Below, one piece after another: positions 57,501-64,000 of a stretch of 64,000 bases of DNA. The notes beneath the pieces were generated by a model. It saw only the letters and a program-made list of their open reading frames with translations. It did not search any database and was not told the DNA's origin. The DNA is from Flectonema sp. DT1601 (taxonomy: Eukaryota; Euglenozoa; Diplonemea; Diplonemida; Diplonemidae), in NCBI GenBank assembly GCA_964019425.1, contig OZ025865.1, forward strand, positions 373,501 through 437,500, read 5' to 3'. Position numbers and translations under genes: made by a program. The number at the start of each line of letters is the position of its first letter. Position 1 is the first letter of the stretch.

Positions 57501-58474
57501 CTCCGTTTCCCTTTGAAAAGGACACGTCGACGAATGAATTTAGCCGCTACTTCATGCAGTATGTTGTTAAAGAGCTTAGCATTCGCAGTTGCATCGTTGG
57601 AGAGTTTCGATTTTCTAATTCTCTTATCGAGCATATTTCCAAAGCAGTTCCAGTCCGTAGACTTGAAGTCCCACACTACGCGTTTCTTAGAACCTATCGT
57701 GGCACGTGTAAGTTGACACATGGGATCCAGTACGGTGTAGAGAGGTCGGTGATCAGATCCATGTTTATTATCTTCTCTAATTACAGAGAATTCTTCAAGA
57801 ATCATCGAGTTTTGAAAAAATACTACGTCCGGCGAGGTACCGCCCCCCGGGATATTAGGAAAAGGCCTTGTGATTGACCCCATCTTGTTGGCTACCAGTA
57901 GATCATTGTGTGCTGCCCATTCATGTAGAGTAGAACCTGCTGGCGTCGATTTTGATGACCACACCGGATGATGGGCATTAAAGTCACCCGCGACGATTGC
58001 TTTCGTTGAGACTGGAAGATCTGACTTTCTGATCTTGCATCCCGGGGGAGCATAAATATTTAAGATGTCAATCTTTCCACCTATGTTGACCTTTACAACT
58101 TCAACATCATTTAAGTGAGGCGGAAGTACGATATCAGAACGCTGCTGAGTGTGGCATTTCTTCACCATAGTAATAACCCCACCACCCCGTGTTGCCCTAT
58201 CATTCCGATAGGTAAAATAATCCGTGTGTGAGACTACATCTTTTGTCCAAGTTTCTTGCAGGCACAGTACGTCAGGCGCATAGGCATTGAGCAGCTTGTG
58301 TATGTAGGCACCTTTGTTCCCCATTGATCGACAGTTCCAGCTTAGTAGTGATATGAGGGAGTCGTCAGGGCCAGGGTTGCGTTCGACATCGCCTGCCTGA
58401 AGCAGCAGTTCACGAGCCGTATTCTTTTCTGTGAGTGAGTTGGTCGGATTTAAATCATCGTCATCTTCATCTAG
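54563..58474 (-). CDS. LINE ORF2: 2A peptide, AP endonuclease, RT, RNase H, CCHC
   Basis: The frame opens right after the ORF1 stop; the first ATG (58322-58324) would give 1253 aa but starts inside the endonuclease. Counting from that ATG: AP-type endonuclease to about 200 (CLQETW, GDFNAHHP, GSDHRP) with its LLSWNCRS start upstream of the ATG; RT about 380-650 (FDFTAAFD, VPQGSILGPLLY, YADD at 605); a PDZ-like insertion at about 655-745; thumb KYLGVHIDD; RNase H about 955-1095 (CDGS, AEQHAL, TDSKSL, IPSHIGIEFHDEVDALA); zinc knuckle CPFCGEPSSQVHLLQGC at 1171-1187. This is the ingi/L1Tc/I-type order. It copies the element by target-primed reverse transcription. Initiation at the ATG would lose the active-site Asn of the endonuclease (AAC at 58334-58336). 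Confidence 0.9.
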   Translation of the reverse strand, partial: LDEDDDDLNPTNSLTEKNTARELLLQAGDVERNPGPDDSLISLLSWNCRSMGNKGAYIHKLLNAYAPDVLCLQETWTKDVVSHTDYFTYRNDRATRGGGVITMVKKCHTQQRSDIVLPPHLNDVEVVKVNIGGKIDILNIYAPPGCKIRKSDLPVSTKAIVAGDFNAHHPVWSSKSTPAGSTLHEWAAHNDLLVANKMGSITRPFPNIPGGGTSPDVVFFQNSMILEEFSVIREDNKHGSDHRPLYTVLDPMCQLTRATIGSKKRVVWDFKSTDWNCFGNMLDKRIRKSKLSNDATANAKLFNNILHEVAAKFIRRRVLFKGKRRRKWKTSTPDSTKSKGVHLRDQLDKGNNFAFAFKKIKELQQDAGKDISVNNISDCDLPSAFLDMFVSKSEILSLEAPALSEGDNEIDICCDFTMAEIKAAIKNLKTRKAAGPDGVHNEMIKNFTPATVEYLLRIINTSWKTSKVPYQWKQGLIKPMFKAGKPRNELKSFRPITLTSVVGKLAERLVYDRLMHWLTKHSSLSPLQAGFRRGRNTCEQITVLVDAVVRMHMKRKRSVFLSFDFTAAFDRINHKILLLKLVKMGVPNVIIRWITDFLTNRKVRVEANGYLSEFRTLAKGVPQGSILGPLLYLIYVDDLCKILELEKETTTSALYADDTACVVSGHNMEEALSNAQIILDKVDQWCSDNDMALSVSKTCALKMKVRTKDTILNDTCNRELLFSRSVVENVIKMDYSDIEKSINLNSSRPMLQSGETILEVDGTPIKTQDELDNVMLRNIVLEDNVMVVKARFKTAFLLPIVDSVKYLGVHIDDRLTFHKQVAKIHEELKKGISLLQCLQPYDLDYKTLNMVKNLYVTARISYALDSFGWLISNSVDSIDFELRKVARLVTGCSRCTPRELLLWEADMLPFKRQIEKQTKIAYYRYKAMTWIPSTNRLASTQSYWAGLLPGIDSQRESQCLVQPDSMEPWVSPTNLRISNGCGFPKSANPAVDKEKFMSYIGTLPPVDMVINCDGSYSASGAAGAAHIAKSRSGLRSAYASRLYQADCSYRAEQHALKNAARHLRTVFSKDPSMRSVRLFTDSKSLLDELLGGRCRQRNTESLKILEYLRMCEMKVHLQFIPSHIGIEFHDEVDALAKEAAHNKNIRPVLVKGTYFSRSSHVKRCIKKDLLNVSGYTCYKHLIRGRSVKYPPGMERADEIRIANFRTGCHPLIQNWRKTIDCPFCGEPSSQVHLLQGCQSPKLDSARFKILGFSTLTGKWDRDRELIIANEIPNLEALFTLAWLPSLALIIRWMEQTSNLRLWK
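56099..56227 (-). other. PDZ-like core inserted in the RT thumb region
   Basis: Residues about 700-742 of ORF2 read LQSGETILEVDGTPIKTQDE..(about 12 residues)..VMVVKARF, the usual PDZ strand-turn 'GD.IL.VNG..I.....' followed by the last strand. It lies between the K-rich end of the palm and KYLGVHIDD, where related LINEs have a short link. Confidence 0.5.
58367..58408 (-). other. 2A ribosome-skipping peptide
   Basis: Encodes LLLQAGDVERNPGP, an exact match to the 2A consensus D-x-E-x-N-P-G-P. Skipping between G and P would release a protein starting P-DDSLISLLSWNCRS, that is, exactly at the endonuclease. 2A peptides are known in trypanosome L1Tc and ingi elements. Confidence 0.92.
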
Positions 58475-58477
58475 TCA
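58471..58477 (-). promoter_or_regulatory. UGA-CUAG stop with readthrough context
   Basis: The ORF1 stop reads TGACTAG on the minus strand. UGA-CUAG is the known strongest simple context for translational readthrough in eukaryotes. ORF2 continues in the same frame with acidic LDEDDDDLN, similar to the ORF1 tail DDDSDFDLN. Confidence 0.7.
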
Positions 58478-60184
58478 GTTGAGGTCAAAATCCGAGTCAT
58501 CATCTTCCATTTCAACATCACCGTTCTTATCACCTTCTTGTTTAACAGCAGATTCAGTGGGTGGTGGAGCTGATGCTGGTGTGGGTGCTGGCGCTGGTGT
58601 CGGTGCTGCTGCCGTCTGATGTGGTAGCTGAGTTGGTTGTTGTGGTTGAGGAGCTGTCTTCTGTCTCTTCAGGGTTCCTGTCAGTTTTTGAGCCGCGTCG
58701 CCTGGGTTGTAGGTTGGGCCTAGCGGTTTTCTGTCACTTTTCTTGACTTCCTTGTTTATCACAAGGTACTCATTGGTGCCTATGCTCACGAAGTTGGGAG
58801 GCTGCGTGTTTGAAATCGCCACAATCGTAGTGCTTCCACCTTTGTTAAACGATGCGACCACTGTGTGCTCCCAGTTGTGAGAGGACTTCATAAAGTCGCT
58901 GATCTGCGCTGTTGAGAATTTCCGTATCGCCATTGATTTTATAATGTACCTGTCACCGGAAGGCAGTGCAGGTTTGAGTGACGCGCTTAACTTAATACGC
59001 ACTTCAGTGTTGCAGTCGGGATGAACTCGGAGTCCATAACAGGTTTTGAACTTACACAGGTAGAATTTACCTTCGAAACCTTCCAGTATTGATGTCTTGG
59101 ACTTTGCTGCCAAGAATCCAAGATCGTTATTGAATTGAAGAGTTGGCCAGACATCGCTTCCATTTGACCAGCTCGGGTTTCTGACAAATACATTCTTAGG
59201 TTTGTCGGTCTCCGGGTCGTTATTGTTAAACTCCAGAATCTTGTGTACTTGGCTTCTGGGAATTCTAATAGCCATTGAGGAATGTGAATCATTTCGTTTG
59301 TAACTGAAAGGGGCTGCATTAATCTTTTTCTTTTTTAGCAGTTCCTTTGTTTTGATCGTTAGATCTTTTTCACTTGATTTGCCCCAATCCTGAACAAACA
59401 AGACGGGGTCGGGTGTCGGATGTTGAATTTCGGATGTGGCTTTGGAAAAATCTTCACCACAGATATGCGTGTAGAAGACTCGTCTGATTTCGCAGACACC
59501 ACCCTTTTTGATCACCGGTATGGCGACAGGCACCGTGCTTTTGGTTAGCGGTACTTTGCTGATTGCAGCCCATCGACCACTCTTCTTTGTCTGACGGAGA
59601 GCTTCCCAGTCCTGTTTAGAGCGTACTAAGACAAGACCCGATGCGAGATTGTTGGTAGCATTCGCTGCTACGTCGTAGTTGATTGTAGACACAGTGCCCG
59701 CCCACGCGCCGTGTACATGCCATTCCGGGTAGCTTGCTTTAGCATTCCCCTTTGTGGTTTGTTTAGTCGATGTTGATGATGGTACAGGCAGCGGAAACGA
59801 AAAGGTTGATTGTTTAGGTGCCGATGTTGTCTGTTGATTAGAAGCTGTAGACGCCTCTGTTGTCGGTTGATTGCTGCCTGCGGTTGGGGCCGTCGCTTCG
59901 GTTGCCGTCGCGGTCGCATCCGTCCCACCACCCACTTCGGGAGTGTCCGGTCTTCTTCTTTTCATCTCAGGGTTCCCACCTTCCGACCCCGTCACGAACT
60001 GGATAACCTCCATCAGGAGATTCGCCACTCTTTTCTCTTTCTCATACTCGGGGATCCCATCATCTCCCACCATCTTCAGGAGGTTCATAGCCTCCGATAC
60101 TAACCTCCTCAGGTTGTCTCTCATAATTGCTTTTCCTGTGAAACGTACCCACTGATTCTTACCAATATTTGGTTGCGAAATCAA
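58475..60184 (-). CDS. LINE ORF1 protein
   Basis: 569 aa from the ATG at 60182-60184. The first about 75 residues are helical and basic. A Thr/Ala/Pro/Gln-rich segment follows (about 85-160), then a folded-looking core (about 170-480) with strands such as VFYTHICGEDF, FYLCKFKTCYGLRVHP and SGDRYIIKSMAIRKFS, and a Pro/Ala-rich tail ending in acidic EMEDDDSDFDLN. I recognise no zinc knuckle, RRM or coiled coil, so it is not an obvious L1- or I-type ORF1. By position it should be the nucleic-acid-binding partner of ORF2. Confidence 0.75.
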   Translation of the reverse strand: MISQPNIGKNQWVRFTGKAIMRDNLRRLVSEAMNLLKMVGDDGIPEYEKEKRVANLLMEVIQFVTGSEGGNPEMKRRRPDTPEVGGGTDATATATEATAPTAGSNQPTTEASTASNQQTTSAPKQSTFSFPLPVPSSTSTKQTTKGNAKASYPEWHVHGAWAGTVSTINYDVAANATNNLASGLVLVRSKQDWEALRQTKKSGRWAAISKVPLTKSTVPVAIPVIKKGGVCEIRRVFYTHICGEDFSKATSEIQHPTPDPVLFVQDWGKSSEKDLTIKTKELLKKKKINAAPFSYKRNDSHSSMAIRIPRSQVHKILEFNNNDPETDKPKNVFVRNPSWSNGSDVWPTLQFNNDLGFLAAKSKTSILEGFEGKFYLCKFKTCYGLRVHPDCNTEVRIKLSASLKPALPSGDRYIIKSMAIRKFSTAQISDFMKSSHNWEHTVVASFNKGGSTTIVAISNTQPPNFVSIGTNEYLVINKEVKKSDRKPLGPTYNPGDAAQKLTGTLKRQKTAPQPQQPTQLPHQTAAAPTPAPAPTPASAPPPTESAVKQEGDKNGDVEMEDDDSDFDLN

Positions 60185-60466
60185 TAAAGTACAGAAGTAC
60201 AGAAAACCTTCTTACTTCTTGGCCTCTTCGACAACTAAGAAGAAAAAATCTTTCTTTTTTTTGCACCTTCTTGACATGTATAGCATCAGTAGTTCTTTCT
60301 TGGCGGGTAATGTTGGATCTGGAGAATTGGCCTAACACTTATGAATGCAGTTTATCTCCTTAGCACCTCTGGTCCCGAGGGTTTGCTCCTGCCATAGCAG
60401 CCTCATTTCTTGCATATCCGTTTCCTTGTTAAGTTAATTGTTAGTTAAACTTATTTTTCAAATTCA
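60185..60466. other. LINE 5' region and ATPase upstream sequence
   Basis: Contains the LINE 5' UTR of unknown extent and, at its right end, the pyrimidine/AG acceptor of the ATPase gene (AG 60466-60467, 33 nt before the ATG). Confidence 0.5.
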
Positions 60467-60500
60467 GGTATCTGCTCAAAAGAGTGAGCGTGAGAAGAAA

Positions 60501-63500
60501 ATGACAACCATCAGAGCTCCTCTTGAGACTGATGTGGAATACTTGCAGCCGAAGTTGGCTGTAGAGGATCTCCACAAGTGGAAGGTTGATGGTCGGTTCG
60601 CTGGAGAAGTCTGGCCAAAGGCTGACTACTTTGGAAAAGAGATGGACCTTAGCGAGGGAAACGAGGATTATATTAAGGTATCGAAAGTTGAAGAGTCCGC
60701 AGGTCTCACCCAGGCAATGCGTATCCAAATGACTGAAATCTACGGTGAGAACAAACTGACACCACCAAAGCAGAAGTCACAGTTGGAGAAATTTGTTGAT
60801 CAGTTCCGTGGGTTCTTCTCCCTTCTTCTGATTGCTGGAGGTGTGCTTTGCTTCATTGCGTACGCTGCTTCCCCTGCAGCGCAAGAAAACTTGTTCTTGG
60901 GAGTCGTGCTGTTTGCCGTCGTAACGATCACGTCGATTTTCACCTTCCAACAAGAAGAGAACTCCGCTCAGATGATGGAAAAATTCAAGGCGATGGGTGA
61001 GTGTAAAACAACTGTTAAAATCGGAGGAGTTGAAAGACAGGTTGACTCCACATTATTGGTACCGGGTGATATCATTAATCTCCGTCTTGGATCTAAGATT
61101 CCTGCCGATTGCCGTGTTATTAAGCCAATTGGTGGATTCGCTGTTGTTGAAGCGTCGCTTACTGGAGAACCAAACCCAATTAAGAAGGTCGCAGAATGCA
61201 GTGACAAGCCAGATGATCCAGCTCTTCGTCAGAAGAACATTGTCATGTCTGGAACTGATATTTCGATTGGTGAAGCCTGGTGCATGGTTGTCGCTACTGG
61301 AGATCAAAACGTCAACGGTCGTAACTACTTGTCTATGCTTATCGCTAGAGACATGAAGGAAGACTCCCCACTTAAGAAGGAAATTGATCGTTTCGTTAAG
61401 ATTATCTCTGCTATCGCTATCTTCCTTGGAGTTGCCTTCTTCTTTATCAACGTTGGTCGTTCCGGTACCGTCGACGTCAACACCGCTGTTTTCACCATCG
61501 GTATCATTGTTGCTAACGTCCCAGAAGGTTTGTTGGCTACCGTCACTGTTTCCCTCGCCCTTACCGCTGCGCGTATGAAGGACGTCATGGTTTTGGTTAA
61601 GAACTTGGAAGCTGTCGAGACCCTTGGATCAACCTCTGTCATCTGCTCTGACAAGACTGGTACCCTAACCATGAACAAGATGACTGCCGTAAAGGCTTTC
61701 GTTGGTGGTCAAATGCTTACTACTCACCCTATCGAGAGCGCATCATGGGGAGCACACCCACCAAGTGATGACCCTATTTACGTTGAATTGATGAAGTGTG
61801 CTATTCTTTGTGGTAACGCTAAGTTCAAGGCCCCTGAAGATGTTGGTGGAGCTCAGCCTTGGGAAACCCTTCCATGGTTTGAACGTGAGCACTTGGACGG
61901 AGATGCATCTGAGAGAGCATTGTTGGTATTTAACGAACAGAGACTTCAGGCAACCAGCAACAGTGGTGTCAGCGGAAGCAAGAACGATGACTACGACTCC
62001 AGTGTTGTTACTGACTCATTCCTTCCTGTTGATATTAAGACTATGGAGATGCACTTGCCACAAAAGCCTGGTGCCGACCACGACTGGACTATCGGAGAAG
62101 TTCGTGAAAACTCCTCGAGAGTGTCATCCGCCAGATCGATCTACCAGCCGATCTACAAGCTTCCATTCGACTCAAAGAACAAGTGGATGGTTCACGTTTG
62201 TGACATGCGTAAGGTCGCAAAGAAGGGTGAAGATAAATTCGTTGGATGGATCAAGGGAGGATCTGATGTCGTATTCGACTTCTGTACTCACACCATCAGA
62301 GGAGGACAGGTCGATGAATTGACTACCGCTGACAGAGCTGAGTTCGCTGAATCCAACGCTGAGCTTGCCAGCAACGGTCTTCGTGTTTTTGCTTTCGCAA
62401 AGGTTGCAATTGAATCTTTGAACCACCTCGGTATGGATGATGAAATCCCAGCACCAGAACAGTACTTCCAGGAGGCTATGATGAAGAGTGACCCATGGGC
62501 TGCTGGTGATGTTAACGAAGAAGGAAAGGCCATGGAAGCCGGTACTCCAAAGCCTACCACTGTCGGAGGAAAGCCACAAGTACCACTTATTGTTCCATCC
62601 ATCGCCGCTTCCCGTGTTGAGAAGAACGGTGACAAGCACTACTTCGTTCCAAAGGTTGTATTCCTTGGTCTTATTGCTCTTCAGGATCCTCCACGTCCAG
62701 CTGTTCCTCGTGCCGTTGAAGTCTGCAGACAGGCATCCATCGGTGTCGTCATGGTTACTGGTGATCAGCCTCAAACTGCTGCCGCTATCGCTCGTGACAT
62801 TGGTATCATCACCAGACAGGGAAAGACTGAGGATGATGTAATTGTTCAGAAGCTTCTGTGTATGTTATTTTATTGTTTTTGTGTTCTCATTGAGTTCACC
62901 AACCCTGTGGGAAGGATCACCTTCTTGACTTGAAAAACAGTAAAAAACAAACAAATAAACAACAGCTGAACCTGGAAAAACACGTGCCGACTTCAATAGT
63001 GAACGTGAGAGAATCTTCAGCCAGTTGAAATCTGAAGAGAAGGATTCGATCACCGCCATGGCTGTTGAAGCTTCCCGTATTGTGGTATGTTTACCTTGTT
63101 TTGTTTTTAGTGACTAGAGAACGTTATTATAAATAGTTGGTTAAGTAATGTTAGGGATTCAGGGTGCAAGAAAAAAACTAAAACAAAAAAAAATAAAAAA
63201 ACAGGCCTGGGACCCAAAGAAGATGGACAAGAATTGGGAACACACTCTTGGATTCACCTGGAAGGAAGGTCTCGTGTTCGCGCGTACTTCGCCAACACAG
63301 AAATTGCTTATTGTTAGTCACTTTAAGATTAAGGAAGAAGAAGGAGGTCCTGAAAAGATTGTCGCTGTCACTGGTGACGGTGTGAACGACGCACAGGTAT
63401 GTTTTTCTCTTTTAATATACACGAGGAATGAGATTGCTGTTCTGTTTGAAAAAAAAAACACAACAACACACAACAGGCTGTTACTGCTGCTGACATTGGT

Positions 63501-63967
63501 ATTTGCATGGGTATCGCTGGTACTGACGTAACCAAGGAAGCTGCTGACATGATTTTGATGAACGACAACTTTGCTTCTATTGTTGACGGTGTTTTGGAAG
63601 GTCGTTTGATCTTCGATAACCTGAAGAAGTCGATCGCTTACACTCTGTCATCGAACATTCCTGAAATCTCTCCGTTCTTGCTTAACGTTATCCTGGAGAT
63701 TCCACTTCCATTGACCACCGTATTGATTCTTTGCATTGATTTGGGTACTGACATGGTTCCTGCCATTTCCCTTGCGTATGTTGTTTTTCAATAATTTTTT
63801 TAAAAAAAAAAAAAAAAAAGAGGAATATCCCATAATAATAATCACTTACACACAGATACGAAACCAAGGAGAAGGATATTATGAGAAGAGAGCCACGTAA
63901 GAAGGATGACAACTTGGTTACTGAGAGACTGATCTCATTCGCCTACTTCCAGATCGGAGTTATTCAG
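60501..63967 (+). CDS. Na+/K+-ATPase alpha subunit, 5' part
   Basis: Exons 60501-62859, 62966-63084, 63205-63396, 63477-63775 and 63856-63967, then a GTATAG donor; the rest lies beyond the window. Introns are 106, 120, 80 and 80 nt. P-type ATPase (P2C): phosphorylation site [11 protein letters not shown] with Asp 384, [18 protein letters not shown] hinge, and cation-site helices [11 protein letters not shown] (M4), [10 protein letters not shown] (M5) and [17 protein letters not shown] (M6). The residue before SNIPE is Ser where gastric H+/K+ pumps have Lys, which favours an electrogenic Na+/K+ type. The A-domain motif is [12 protein letters not shown] instead of VDNSSLTGESEP. The N domain has a loop of about 60 extra residues (about 490-550, Ser/Asp-rich). 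It exchanges Na+ and K+ across the plasma membrane. Confidence 0.95.
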
Positions 63968-64000
63968 GTATAGTGTTTAACATTTTAGTGAGAGAGGTTG

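Larger units (their letters stand above)
54080..60440 (-). mobile_element. ingi/L1Tc-like LINE, near full length
   Basis: Read on the minus strand: 5' UTR (end uncertain, between 60185 and about 60460), ORF1 (60184-58475), a single UGA, ORF2 (58474-54563), a 3' UTR of about 470 bp, and an A11 tail at 54090-54080. The coding frames are intact apart from the one UGA, so the copy looks young. It lies between the TRAF-finger gene and the Na+/K+-ATPase gene, antisense to both, and its tail is 17 nt from the 5' end of tRNA-Pro. I could not find a convincing target duplication because both edges are A/T-rich. Confidence 0.88.

Noticed and set aside
58475-58477. UGA reassigned as a sense codon
   Set aside because: The Sir2-like and TRAF-finger genes end in TGA and no host exon contains an internal TGA.

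Overview
The window looks like nuclear DNA of a protist, most likely a euglenozoan (diplonemid-like); this is inferred, not proven. Three things suggest it. All 13 host genes between 25 kb and the right edge lie on the + strand. Twelve of them have a pyrimidine-rich tract ending in AG 4-33 nt before the ATG, as expected for spliced-leader trans-splicing. The one intact LINE is of the ingi/L1Tc kind (2A peptide, endonuclease, RT, RNase H, CCHC knuckle). Cis introns are short (61-120 nt), GT-AG, mostly with GTATGT donors. The code is standard (TAA, TAG and TGA all end host genes). Long A/T homopolymers fill the spacers.

1-25 kb is a repeat and transposon graveyard with no secure host gene. It holds about 30 units of a hairpin-rich satellite in both orientations, a 20-bp and a 125-bp tandem repeat, several dispersed families in two to four copies, an about 427-bp (AAT)n tract, two MULE transposase remnants, a small TIR element, tRNA-like sequences, and an unusual LINE-like element joining a reverse transcriptase, a PD-(D/E)XK endonuclease and a ubiquitin-specific-protease (USP) domain. 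The history around 7.7-17.2 kb can be read from nesting. A satellite-bearing insertion (family X) sits between the RT and endonuclease parts of that element, and a 4.46-kb element with 24-bp TIRs sits inside that insertion. An inverted X copy at 7.7-8.75 kb shows the site without the 4.46-kb element.

25-54 kb is a head-to-tail gene array: Hip/ST13 co-chaperone, Hsp110, a membrane RING-H2 protein, a PDZ-bromodomain protein with a myristoylation-type start, a C-terminally anchored non-RD kinase, mitochondrial citrate synthase, a secreted DUF4874/DUF4832 protein, a Sir2-family protein, an LMBR1-like membrane protein with a mucin-like insert, a fused tandem aldehyde dehydrogenase, a small Erg28-like membrane protein and a RING/TRAF zinc-finger protein. 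Hip and Hsp110 act on the same Hsp70 cycle; the other neighbours share no obvious pathway.

54-60.4 kb is a full-looking antisense LINE whose A-tail ends 17 nt upstream of a tRNA-Pro(UGG) gene. ORF1 and ORF2 share one frame, separated by a single UGA in the leaky context UGA-CUAG, followed by a 2A peptide directly before the endonuclease. The RT thumb region carries a PDZ-like insertion. 60.5-64 kb is the 5' part of a Na+/K+-ATPase alpha gene, cut by the window edge.
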